The notes beneath the pieces are model-generated. The model saw nothing but the letters and a program-made list of their open reading frames with translations. It was not told where the DNA came from and searched no databases. DNA of 64,000 nucleotides from Xanthomonas melonis (GTDB lineage Bacteria > Pseudomonadota > Gammaproteobacteria > Xanthomonadales > Xanthomonadaceae): the NCBI RefSeq assembly GCF_020783655.1, contig NZ_JAJGQH010000006.1:62001-126000 (forward strand), given 5' to 3'. A program made the position numbers and the translations under genes. Every line of letters begins with the position of its first letter. Position 1 is the stretch's first letter. This document shows, piece after piece, positions 27,771 to 36,152 of the stretch.

Positions 27771-29954
27771 TCAGAACGAATAGTTGAAGGTCAGCATGCC
27801 GTTACGCGATGCACCCCATGCGCCGTAGCCGCCGTTGAACTGCGCGTAATAGCGCTTGTCAAGCAGGTTATCGACATTGAGCTGCACCGAGAACTGCGGC
27901 GCCAGACGGTAGCGTGCGAATGCGCTGACCAGCGCATAGCCACTCTGCTCGAAGGTGCCGTACACCGGGTCCACGTAGTACGAACGGTTCTGCCAGTTGA
28001 CGCCGCCACCCACGGTCAGATCGCTCCATGCGCCCTGCGGGGTGTAGCTGCTGAACAGCTTGATGGTGGTGCGCGGCAGATGCTTGTTGATCGATGTACC
28101 GCCATCGTCGCGCGCGGTGTAGTGGGACGCACCGAGGGTGGCATTCCAGCCCTGGGTCAGGCGCCCGGACATCTCGAAATCGAAGCCTTCGCTGACCACG
28201 CCATTGGCGGCGATGTAAGCAGGATCGCTGCTGCCCGGAACGAAGCCGCCGGTTAACACGCCGAGGTTGTCCTGCTCGATGCGGAACAGCGCCAGCGAGG
28301 CATTGAGCTGGTCGTCGAACCACGCCGCCTTGACGCCGGCTTCGTAGCCCTTGCCACTCAACGGGTTGAGGTAGCCGCCGTTGGCATCACGCAAGGTCTG
28401 CGGGTTGAAGATTTCGGTGTAGCTGACATAGGTCGACCACACATCGTTCAAGTCATACACCAGACCGGCGTACGGAGTCACTTCGGTCTGGGTGTCGGAG
28501 AACGGCACAAGTCCCTGGGCAGCGTCGAAATTGCGGCCGTCGATCTGCCAATCGGTATAACGCGCACCCACCAGCAGCGTCAGCGGATCGGCCAGCGAGA
28601 AGCGTGCGGCCACGTAGGCGGCCTTCTGCTTGATGGTGCCGTCGCTCTGCACCGTGCGCGGGCTCCAGTTCGGCTCCGGATAGGCGCCGTTCCAGCCGAA
28701 GTAGCTGCTCAGCGGTGCCGGGAAATCGAAGGTGCCGTTGTTGACGTACTCGCGGCGGTTGTAGCTGGCGCCGGCCACCAGCTGGTGCTCACGTCCGAAC
28801 AGCTGGAACGGGCCTTCCGCATACACGTCGGCGCCATCGGCCTTGCGCTCGGTCTGATAGTTGCCCGAATAAGGCACCACGCCGCCGCCGGTGGTGCGGT
28901 CAAAGCCGAAGATCGTGTAGAACGGGTAGAACAGGTGGTTGGCCGCTTCGGTCTTTTCGTGGCTCACATTGGCCTTGAGCAACCAGCCGCTGTCGAAGCT
29001 CTGCTGCAGGCTGGCGAAGGTGCGCTGCAGGCGCGTGTCCCAGAACGTCCAGTCGGCCGCCGGATTGAACGAACGGTCGTAGTTGGTGCGCGTGCCATCG
29101 CTGTAGAACAGCGGGAAGCCGCCCCAGGTGACATCGTCCGATTCCTTCTTCTGGTACTCGTAGCCCACGCTCAGCAGGGTGCTGTCGGTGAGGTCGGCAT
29201 CGATGATGGCCGAGCCGATCTTCTTGCGCAGGTTGTAGCGATCCATGTCCGATTCGCCGTCCTGGTAGACGCCGACCACGCGCGCACGCACGGTGCCTTC
29301 GGGGCTCAGCGGCACGGTGACATCGGCCACACTGCGGGTCTTGTTGAAATCGCCGCCACCCACCGACACGGTGCCGGTGAAGTCGCGGCTGACCGCATGC
29401 TTGCGCACCAGGTTGATCGAGGCCGAGGGGTTACCCGAGCCGGTCAGCAGCCCGGTGGCGCCGCGCACCACTTCCACGCGGTCGTACAGCGCCACGTCCA
29501 GTGCCGAATCGCCGTAGCTCCAGGCCTGTTCCATGTAGGCCGGAATGCCATCGAACTGGTAGTTGTCGATGTAGAAACCGCGCGCATAGAACTCCAGCCG
29601 TTCGCTGTCGCTTTGCGCAACCGAGATACCGGAGACATTGTTGAGCACGTCGGTGATGCTCTGCAGGTTCTGGTCGTCCATGCGCTCGCGGGTGACCACG
29701 GTGACCGACTGCGGAATCTCGCGCAGCGCCAGGTTCATGCGGGTGCCGGCGGTGGTCTTCTCCACCGTATAGCCCTTGACCTGCTCGCCCTGCACGTTGA
29801 GGCGGTCCAGGGTGGTGACCTCCGCGTCGCCAGCGGGCGTTTCGGCCAGCGCCGGGCCCGCAGACAGGGTGCACAGCGCGGCGAACACCGCATGCGACAG
29901 CGCGCGCGGGCGCAGCGCAATGGGAAGGAGACGCATTACGGCAGGACGATTCAT
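27771..29954 (-). CDS. TonB-dependent siderophore receptor
   Basis: 727 residues of the FpvA/FhuE type. The signal peptide ends near SAGPALA. The TonB-box/plug region runs from about 45 to 190 (REIPQSVTVVTRERMDDQN, GFYIDNYQFDGIPAY, DRVEVVRGATGLLTGSGNPSA). A 22-strand barrel follows to the terminal Phe of NGMLTFNYSF. It imports a ferric siderophore across the outer membrane using TonB energy; the siderophore is unknown. ATG 29954 is chosen because the signal peptide begins there. A Fur-box-like palindrome lies about 100 bp upstream. Confidence 0.9.
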   Translation of the reverse strand: MNRPAVMRLLPIALRPRALSHAVFAALCTLSAGPALAETPAGDAEVTTLDRLNVQGEQVKGYTVEKTTAGTRMNLALREIPQSVTVVTRERMDDQNLQSITDVLNNVSGISVAQSDSERLEFYARGFYIDNYQFDGIPAYMEQAWSYGDSALDVALYDRVEVVRGATGLLTGSGNPSASINLVRKHAVSRDFTGTVSVGGGDFNKTRSVADVTVPLSPEGTVRARVVGVYQDGESDMDRYNLRKKIGSAIIDADLTDSTLLSVGYEYQKKESDDVTWGGFPLFYSDGTRTNYDRSFNPAADWTFWDTRLQRTFASLQQSFDSGWLLKANVSHEKTEAANHLFYPFYTIFGFDRTTGGGVVPYSGNYQTERKADGADVYAEGPFQLFGREHQLVAGASYNRREYVNNGTFDFPAPLSSYFGWNGAYPEPNWSPRTVQSDGTIKQKAAYVAARFSLADPLTLLVGARYTDWQIDGRNFDAAQGLVPFSDTQTEVTPYAGLVYDLNDVWSTYVSYTEIFNPQTLRDANGGYLNPLSGKGYEAGVKAAWFDDQLNASLALFRIEQDNLGVLTGGFVPGSSDPAYIAANGVVSEGFDFEMSGRLTQGWNATLGASHYTARDDGGTSINKHLPRTTIKLFSSYTPQGAWSDLTVGGGVNWQNRSYYVDPVYGTFEQSGYALVSAFARYRLAPQFSVQLNVDNLLDKRYYAQFNGGYGAWGASRNGMLTFNYSF

Positions 29955-30053
29955 CACAACTCCGGTACAGGCATTCGAGGACGACCCGTCGCGGCGGTAC
30001 GCGAGGGTCCATAGGGGGAGGACATGCCGCGAGCTGCGGCAATACGCCATTTT

Positions 30054-30072
30054 AATGGGAATGATTCACATT
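30054..30072 (-). promoter_or_regulatory. Putative Fur box
   Basis: A 19-bp palindrome, aatggGAATGATTCacatt, has a perfect 9-bp core and one mismatched pair in the arms. It is similar to the Fur consensus GATAATGATAATCATTATC and sits in an AT-rich stretch upstream of the siderophore receptor. Iron repression is inferred. Confidence 0.7.
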
Positions 30073-30254
30073 TTAAACAGCCCCATGGCAGCGCCGGCTT
30101 CCAGGAATGCCTTATAGCGAGCGCGACAATCCCCCATCGAAGGCTGAGCCTGCTTTGTTCGTGCAGCGCGTGGGAGCGCAGCGCGCCGGTCGATCACCCG
30201 GGCGCGTGGACATGCCGGGATACCCGCAGCGCCGCTGACTTGCCGCCCGCGCGC

Positions 30255-30287
30255 AAAAAAAAACGCCGGCATTGCCGGCGCTCTTTT
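30255..30287 (-). terminator. Terminator of tkt
   Basis: A GCCGGCAATGCCGGC-type hairpin is followed on the minus strand by a run of nine or more U residues, 17 bp after the tkt stop codon. Confidence 0.9.
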
Positions 30288-30303
30288 CAACACAGGACCG
30301 GCC

Positions 30304-32304
30304 TTACAACGCCTTGGCTGCTTCCACCACGTGTTCGGCGGTGATCTTGAAGTACGCGTAGAGCTGATCGGCCGGCGCCGACGCGCCGAAGCTGTCCATG
30401 CCGACCACCGCACCATCCAGACCCACGTACTTGCGCCAGAAGCCGGTCACGCCCGCCTCCACCGCCACGCGCTTGCGGACGGCATTCGGCAGTACCTGTT
30501 CGCGATACGCCGCGTCCTGGCGATCGAACACATCGGTGGACGGCATCGACACCACACGCGTCTTGATGCCGGCCGCATCCAGCGTCTTCTTCGCTTCCAT
30601 CGCCAGGCCGACTTCCGAACCGGTACCGATCAGTATCACGTCCGGCGTACCGCCTTCGGCCTCGGCCAGCACGTAGCCACCGCGCTCGATCAGCTTGAGC
30701 TGCTCGGCGCTGCGCGGCTGGTGCTGCAGGTTCTGGCGGCTGAAGACCAGGCAGCTGGGACCGTCCTTGCGGGTGATGGCGGCCTTCCAGCTCACCGCCG
30801 ACTCCACCGCATCGCCCGGGCGCCAGACATCGTTATTGGGGATGTAGCGCAGCGACGCCAGGTGTTCCACCGGCTGATGGGTCGGGCCGTCTTCGCCCAG
30901 GCCGATCGAGTCGTGGGTGTACACGTGGATGGCATGCGCCGGATTCAACGCGCTCATGCGCACGCCATTGCGCGCGTAATCGCTGAACACCAGGAAGGTG
31001 GCGTCGAACGGAATGAAGCCGCCATGCAGCGCCAGGCCATTGGCAATCGCCGTCATGCCGAACTCGCGCACGCCGTAATACACGTAGTTGGCGTCCGGAT
31101 CGTCGGTGGCCACCGACTTGCTGGCCTTCCACAGGGTCAGGTTGGAATGGGCCAGATCGGCCGAGCCGCCGATCAGCTCGGGCAGCAACGGCGCGAAGGC
31201 TTCGATGGTCAGCTGCGACGCCTTGCGCGAGGCGATGGTCTGGCCCTCTTCCTGCGCCTTGGCGATGTAGGCATCGGCCTTGGCGATGAAGTCGGCCGGC
31301 AGCTCGCCGTGCGAGCGGCGGGTCAGCTCATCGGCTTCGTTGGCATACTGCTTGGCGTACTTGTCGAACAGCTGTTCCCATTCGGCCTGACGCAAGGTAC
31401 CAGTGCCGCCGGCGCGCCAGCCGGCGTAGATCTCTTCGGGAATCTCGAACGGGCCGTACGGCCAGTCCAGCGCCTTGCGCGCGCCTTCCAGCTCGTCCTT
31501 GCCCAGCGGTGCGCCATGCGAGGATTCCTTGCCGGCCTTGGTCGGCGCACCGAAGCCGATCTTGGTGCGGCAGCAGATCAGGGTGGGCTTGTCGCCGTTG
31601 TCCAGCGCCGCCTCGATCGCCGCCTTGATCTTGTCGGCGTCATGCCCGTCCACGTCGCGGATCACGTGCCAGCCATAGGCTTCAAAGCGCGCCGGGGTGT
31701 CGTCGCTGAACCAGCCGGCCGTGTTGCCGTCGATGGAGATCTGGTTGTTGTCCCAGAACGCGACCAGCTTGCCCAGGCCCCAGGTGCCGGCCAGCGAGGC
31801 GGCTTCGTGCGAGATGCCCTCCATCAGGCAGCCATCGCCCATGAACACCCAGGTGCGGTGATCGACGATTTCCAGCTCCGGCCGGTTGTAGCGCTGTGCC
31901 AGCAGTTTCTCGGCCAGCGCGAAACCGACGGCGTTGGCGAAGCCCTGGCCGAGCGGGCCGGTGGTGGTTTCCACGCCCGGGGTTTCGCTGCGCTCCGGGT
32001 GACCGGCGGTCTTGCTGTGCAACTGACGGAACTGCTTGAGCTGCTCGATCGGCAGGTCGTAGCCGGACAGGTGCAGCAGCGCGTACTGCAGCATCGAGCC
32101 ATGGCCGTTGGACAGCACGAAACGGTCGCGATTGAACCAGTGCGGGTTGTTCGGGTTGTGCCGGTAGAAGTCGTTCCACAGCACTTCGGCGATATCGGCC
32201 ATGCCCATCGGCATGCCGGGATGACCGGACTTGGCGGCTTCGACCGCATCTGCGGCAAGAAAACGGATGGCGTTGGCCAGCTGGCGGCGGGTGGGCTGGG
32301 TCAT
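30304..32304 (-). CDS. tkt: Transketolase
   Basis: 666 residues, full length. The thiamine diphosphate-binding motif is [19 protein letters not shown] to NNQISIDG. Other landmarks are [13 protein letters not shown] near the N-terminus, [18 protein letters not shown], the pyrimidine domain ([37 protein letters not shown]) and the C-terminal domain ending in [11 protein letters not shown]. It transfers two-carbon units in the pentose phosphate pathway. In many proteobacteria tkt is directly beside gap-pgk-pyk-fba; here it is the same strand and order but 14.6 kb from gapA. Confidence 0.95.
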   Translation of the reverse strand: MTQPTRRQLANAIRFLAADAVEAAKSGHPGMPMGMADIAEVLWNDFYRHNPNNPHWFNRDRFVLSNGHGSMLQYALLHLSGYDLPIEQLKQFRQLHSKTAGHPERSETPGVETTTGPLGQGFANAVGFALAEKLLAQRYNRPELEIVDHRTWVFMGDGCLMEGISHEAASLAGTWGLGKLVAFWDNNQISIDGNTAGWFSDDTPARFEAYGWHVIRDVDGHDADKIKAAIEAALDNGDKPTLICCRTKIGFGAPTKAGKESSHGAPLGKDELEGARKALDWPYGPFEIPEEIYAGWRAGGTGTLRQAEWEQLFDKYAKQYANEADELTRRSHGELPADFIAKADAYIAKAQEEGQTIASRKASQLTIEAFAPLLPELIGGSADLAHSNLTLWKASKSVATDDPDANYVYYGVREFGMTAIANGLALHGGFIPFDATFLVFSDYARNGVRMSALNPAHAIHVYTHDSIGLGEDGPTHQPVEHLASLRYIPNNDVWRPGDAVESAVSWKAAITRKDGPSCLVFSRQNLQHQPRSAEQLKLIERGGYVLAEAEGGTPDVILIGTGSEVGLAMEAKKTLDAAGIKTRVVSMPSTDVFDRQDAAYREQVLPNAVRKRVAVEAGVTGFWRKYVGLDGAVVGMDSFGASAPADQLYAYFKITAEHVVEAAKAL

Positions 32305-32380
32305 GGGCGTCTATGGAAGCGGAGGGGAACACCGCTGGAAGCGGAGATCCCTATTCTCCCACAGAGCATGTGACTGAGGC

Positions 32381-32559
32381 CGGGACCCGGGACCCGGGAC
32401 CCGGGACCCGGGACCCGGGACCAAAGATCGCATGCATTGCCCGGATGTCAGCCGACTTGCGGACGCGTGCGGTCGAACCCGGCAGAAAAATGTCCCGTTC
32501 GCGTACTACTGCGCAGCCTGCGCTTCTTCGGGTCCCGGGTCCCGGGTCCCGGATCCCGG
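32381..32559. repeat. Inverted pair of GGGACCC heptad arrays, overlapping a coding end
   Basis: Nearly six GGGACCC units (32381-32422) face, across a 107-bp spacer, three GGGTCCC units plus a variant (32530-32559). The arms are complementary. The right arm lies inside the 3' end of the symporter gene and the stop codon of that gene (32506-32508) lies in the spacer. The spacer is unrelated to that of the element at 5964-6147. Confidence 0.88.
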
Positions 32560-33834
32560 CTCCCCTTTCGCCACCAAGGTCGTCAGCGCCAGATCTCCGG
32601 TCACGTTCAACGCCGTCCGGCACATGTCCAGGAAGTGATTGACCCCGAGGATCATGCCGATGCCCACCGGATTGACCCCGACCATGGCGCAGATCAGCGC
32701 CACCACCGGCAGCGAGCCGGACGGCACGCCGGCGGTACCGATGCCCCCCAGGATGCAGACCAGCATCACCATGAACTGCTGGCCGATGCTCAGGTCCACA
32801 TTGAAGAACTGCGCCAGGAAGATCACCGTCACCCCTTCGAACAGCGCCGTGCCGTTCTGGTTGGCGGTCGCCCCGACGGTCAGCACGAAGCGCGACACCC
32901 GTGGCGGCAACCCCATCTCGTCGGCGACACGCAAGGCGGTGGGCAGGGTCGCGTTGCTGGACGCGGTGGAGAACGCCATCATCGTGGCCTGCTGGGTCTG
33001 CCTGAAGAACCCGAGCGGCGAACGCCCGGCGAACTTCACCGCCAATCCGTAGCTGACCACCATGTGCAGCCCCAGGGCCAGCACCACCACGCCCACGTAG
33101 GCGCCCAGGCGGATCAACAGATCGAAGCCGAACAACGCGGCCAGGTTGAACATGAAGCAGGCCACCGCATACGGCGCCAGCCGGATCACCAGGCCGATCA
33201 GGGTCATCGAAATTTCGAAGATGCCCTCGATCCCACGCCGCAGCGTGGCGACCTTTTCATCGGCAGTCAGCACCATGCCCACGCCGAACATCACCGCGAA
33301 GAACATCAACGACAGGATGGCGCCATTGCTGGACGCAGCGGCGATCACGTTGTTGGGCACGATCGACAGCAGCATGTCCATGCCCTGCGGCTGGCTGCCC
33401 GAGCTGGAAATGATCTCGCGGGTGCGCTCGGCGTTTTCCTGGATCAGCTGGTTGGCCAGCTGCGGGTCCACCCCAGCGCCGGGCTTGAGCACATTGACCA
33501 GCACCAACCCGAGCAGCACCGCAACACCGGACAGCACCACGGTAAAGCCCAGAGTGCGCCAGCCCACCCGGCCCAGCGCACGGATGTCGCCCATTTCCGA
33601 AATGCCCATGACCAATGCCGAGAACAGCAGCGGCACGATCAGCATGAAGATCAGGTTGAGGAAGACCTGCGAGAAGGGCGTGGTGACGTACTTGGTGGCC
33701 AGGCGCACCCAGTCGGCATCGCTGCCGGCCAGATAATAGACGGCCAGACCCAGCGCCAGACCCACGACAAAGCCAATGCCCATCTTCCAATGCAGGGGCA
33801 GGCCGGGGCGGCGTGCGGCTGGGGATGCAGTCAT
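32506..33834 (-). CDS. Dicarboxylate/amino acid:cation symporter (DAACS family)
   Basis: 442 residues with about eight membrane helices and two re-entrant hairpins. Family motifs are SSNATLPTALRV (serine-rich hairpin 1 region), GATANQNGTALFEGV and the helix-8 segment NHFLDMCRTALNVTGD, which carries the substrate-coordinating Asp/Arg/Asn. Members import C4-dicarboxylates or glutamate with sodium or protons; the substrate is not resolved. The ATG at 33834 precedes a short cytosolic leader. The last 15 or so residues (after LTTLVAKGE) are encoded by the heptad repeat and are unlikely to be conserved. Confidence 0.87.
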   Translation of the reverse strand: MTASPAARRPGLPLHWKMGIGFVVGLALGLAVYYLAGSDADWVRLATKYVTTPFSQVFLNLIFMLIVPLLFSALVMGISEMGDIRALGRVGWRTLGFTVVLSGVAVLLGLVLVNVLKPGAGVDPQLANQLIQENAERTREIISSSGSQPQGMDMLLSIVPNNVIAAASSNGAILSLMFFAVMFGVGMVLTADEKVATLRRGIEGIFEISMTLIGLVIRLAPYAVACFMFNLAALFGFDLLIRLGAYVGVVVLALGLHMVVSYGLAVKFAGRSPLGFFRQTQQATMMAFSTASSNATLPTALRVADEMGLPPRVSRFVLTVGATANQNGTALFEGVTVIFLAQFFNVDLSIGQQFMVMLVCILGGIGTAGVPSGSLPVVALICAMVGVNPVGIGMILGVNHFLDMCRTALNVTGDLALTTLVAKGEPGSGTRDPGPEEAQAAQ

Positions 33835-33994
33835 CGGGTCGGCCTTGGTCTGGACACAAAGGGCGGAGCTTAACAAACGCCATCGATGCGGCCACCTCCC
33901 GGCCTGCCGCCGGGCGCCCGCCCGAGGGTAGGCGCCCTCCCCACGTCAGCTGAGAAGCCTGGTGAGTCGAGTGCGTGGTGCCCTCACCGCTTGC

Positions 33995-34060
33995 GGGACA
34001 CGCCGTGAATCCATCCCTGGAGGCTCTTTGGCGGCATCCATGCCGCCAAGGGTCCCGCAA
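33995..34060. repeat. Dispersed palindromic repeat, copy A
   Basis: This ~66-bp unit holds a central perfect hairpin (TTGGCGGCAT with ATGCCGCCAA, 34028-34049) flanked by TTGCGGGAC and GTCCCGCAA. It shares the succession GGACACGCC ... CCCTG-AGGCTCTT ... GCGGCATCCATGCCGC ... TCCCGC with copy B in the opposite orientation at 34281-34382. Confidence 0.8.
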
Positions 34061-34280
34061 TCGGCAAGGACACCGCGCCAGAGAGTTGGCCGGTTGCCTT
34101 ATTGAAGGCATGTCGCTCAACTTGCGCCAGGCAGATGAGAAGTTTGCAGGTTCCGTATTGAAAGCCTGTCTGCTATTCCGCTTGCGATGGGAAGGCGATA
34201 AGAAGCTGGTGGTACCCAGTGTGCGCCCAGCGCACCTCATGCTCTGCTTGCGACCATGCGCACTGACCATCTCGACAGGT

Positions 34281-34382
34281 CCTTGCCCGCCCACCGTCGC
34301 GGGACCTTACGCGGCATGGATGCCGCGTAAGAGCCTACAGGGACGTACTTGCGGCGTGTCCTGCGATGGTGGGCGGGCAAGG
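34281..34382. repeat. Dispersed palindromic repeat, copy B with 20-bp terminal inverted repeats
   Basis: A 102-bp unit begins CCTTGCCCGCCCACC and ends with its inverted complement (34281-34300 with 34363-34382, one mismatch). A perfect inner palindrome, TTACGCGGCAT/ATGCCGCGTAA, is at 34307-34330. It is the inverted relative of copy A. Its left and right flanks show no clear target-site duplication. The 569-bp region between the symporter and batD contains these two copies and no gene. Confidence 0.82.
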
Positions 34383-34403
34383 GCCTTGCAGCGATGCCAC
34401 AGA

Positions 34404-36152
34404 TCAAGGCGCCGGCGGATACAGCGGCGCCAATACTTCCGGCTCCGCAGCCGTGGCATGCCGCCAGCGCGGCCCCTTGGCAAAGGCCTCGCGCAAGGCC
34501 GAACGTGCACTGGTCACGTCGCCGTCGCCGCCCCAGCGGGCACGCTGCATCCGTGCTACCGCTGCCCGCTGTGCCGGGTCGCTCAACGCTGCCAGCACGC
34601 TGTCGATATCGGCAACGCCGGCCATGCCGCACAGCACCGCGGCCACGTCGTCCATGCCGCCGGTATCGAGCGCGCGTCGCAGCTCGGCGACACCATGCGT
34701 CACACGCCGGCCGGGCGCAGCTGCATCGCTGGCGCTGATCACCGACGTGCCATGCGAACCGCCGCCACGCCGTAACAAGGCCCACACCAGGGTAGCAATC
34801 CACAACAGCGCAAAGCCGGTCGCCGCAGCGATCCAGCCCCACGGCCGTTGTGTGGCCGCGGGTTGCTGCAGGCTCAGCGTGCCGGCCGCTGCAGTTGTCG
34901 CAGCGCTCTCCGGCGATGGATTGACTGCAGGCGTTGGCGCAGGCGCAGGCGCCGCAAACGCGCCGCTGCCAGCCGCCACGTCCAGCGTCAGGTCCGGCAG
35001 CGTGGCGGTCTTCGCCGCCGCCGCACCGACATCCCACCACGCCACCTGCAGGCCCGGCACGACCAGCGGGCCTGCGCGGTTGGGCACCACCGAGTAGCGA
35101 CGGGTCAGCCGCAGTTGCGGCGAGCCGTCCACGAAGCGCTCTTCGTACTGCGGCGGCTCGGCGAAGACCTGCGCGTCGAGCACGCTCGGCGTGGGCAGCT
35201 CGGGGAACTGCGCCTGGGTGACGCCGCGCGCACTGGCTTCCACCACGAACTGCGCCGCCTCGCCGGCGGTGGCGCGTTGCGGCGTGGCCGTGTAGCGCAA
35301 CTGCAGATTGCGCAGCGGCAGCCACGGTTGCGGCGCATTGGCCGGTTGCGCACGCACCTGCAGCGCGATGCCGGCGCTGCGCGCGCTCAGCTCGCCGTTG
35401 CCGCGGCCGAAATAATCGTCGAAGAAGCCACCCACCGACCGCCCGTTGAACCGCGCGGGAGGAAGCTGCAGGCGACCGCTGCGCTCGGGCACCAGCAGAT
35501 AGCGCCGCTCCACCACGTTGTACTGGCGTCCGTTGACCAGTTTCACCGAGGTGACGTCGTCGCCGATGCGCTGCAGCGATGCACCGTCCGGGGCCGGCAG
35601 GTCCAGTTCGCCGGAGGCCAGCTGATTGGCGAAATACAGCCGCACCACCACACCCACGCTCTGCTGTACGTAGGGCTGCGGATCGTCCACCCGGCTTTCG
35701 ACGAATGCCTCTTCGGTGCCTTGCGCCGCACTTGCTGCGCCTGCCGCCGCGCTCCCGCTGTCGGCGGCAGCGTTGGCCCCGGCCACCACCTGCAGTCGCA
35801 GCGGTTCGGTCCGTTCGCCGCCGACCCGGATCGCCGGCACGATCAGCTCGCCGCTGCTGCGTGGAGTCAACACCACGCCGAACAACGCACGCATCGTCAC
35901 CGCGCCGTTGCTGACCTGCATCTGCTGGTTGGCGCTCTTGGCACCCAATGCAAACTGGTTGCGCAGTGGCGTGTAATCCGGATCCACCCCACGTTGGTCG
36001 GTTTCGATGTTCAACGTGACCACCTCTCCGGCATCGACGCTGTCGCGATCCAGCCAGGCACGCGTGACCGCACCCAACGGTGCGCAGACCAGCAGCATCG
36101 CACTGGTCAGCATGCCGATCGCCACGCGGCGCAAATGGTGTGTGCCGATCAT
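34404..36152 (-). CDS. batD: BatD-type protein
   Basis: 582 residues. It has a signal peptide (MLTSAMLLVCAPLGAVTRA) and periplasmic beta-sandwich repeats of the BatD oxygen-tolerance family (RAWLDRDSVDAGEVVTLNIE, RSSGELIVPAIRVGG, RRYLLVPERSGRLQLPPARF, RRYSVVPNRAGPLVVPGLQV). One membrane helix follows near residue 440 (GWIAAATGFALLWIATLVWALL), then a cytoplasmic tail. It is last in the moxR-bat operon; its ATG overlaps the stop of batBC (ATGA). The Bat/MoxR system is linked to envelope stress or metalloenzyme maturation in other bacteria; its exact role is unsettled. Confidence 0.87.
   Translation of the reverse strand: MIGTHHLRRVAIGMLTSAMLLVCAPLGAVTRAWLDRDSVDAGEVVTLNIETDQRGVDPDYTPLRNQFALGAKSANQQMQVSNGAVTMRALFGVVLTPRSSGELIVPAIRVGGERTEPLRLQVVAGANAAADSGSAAAGAASAAQGTEEAFVESRVDDPQPYVQQSVGVVVRLYFANQLASGELDLPAPDGASLQRIGDDVTSVKLVNGRQYNVVERRYLLVPERSGRLQLPPARFNGRSVGGFFDDYFGRGNGELSARSAGIALQVRAQPANAPQPWLPLRNLQLRYTATPQRATAGEAAQFVVEASARGVTQAQFPELPTPSVLDAQVFAEPPQYEERFVDGSPQLRLTRRYSVVPNRAGPLVVPGLQVAWWDVGAAAAKTATLPDLTLDVAAGSGAFAAPAPAPTPAVNPSPESAATTAAAGTLSLQQPAATQRPWGWIAAATGFALLWIATLVWALLRRGGGSHGTSVISASDAAAPGRRVTHGVAELRRALDTGGMDDVAAVLCGMAGVADIDSVLAALSDPAQRAAVARMQRARWGGDGDVTSARSALREAFAKGPRWRHATAAEPEVLAPLYPPAP

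Noticed and set aside
30331..32373. 680-codon open frame antisense to tkt
   Set aside because: Full overlap with a certain gene; His/Arg/Gly-rich shadow translation. The same applies to the long antisense frames over fba, pyk, recG and garD/OprD.
32381..32559. Heptad arrays as a CRISPR array
   Set aside because: Units are 7 bp with no spacers between them, and no cas genes are present.
34281..34382. Nested palindrome as a simple terminator
   Set aside because: No U-run on either strand, the terminal inverted repeats extend well beyond a terminator, and a diverged copy lies nearby.
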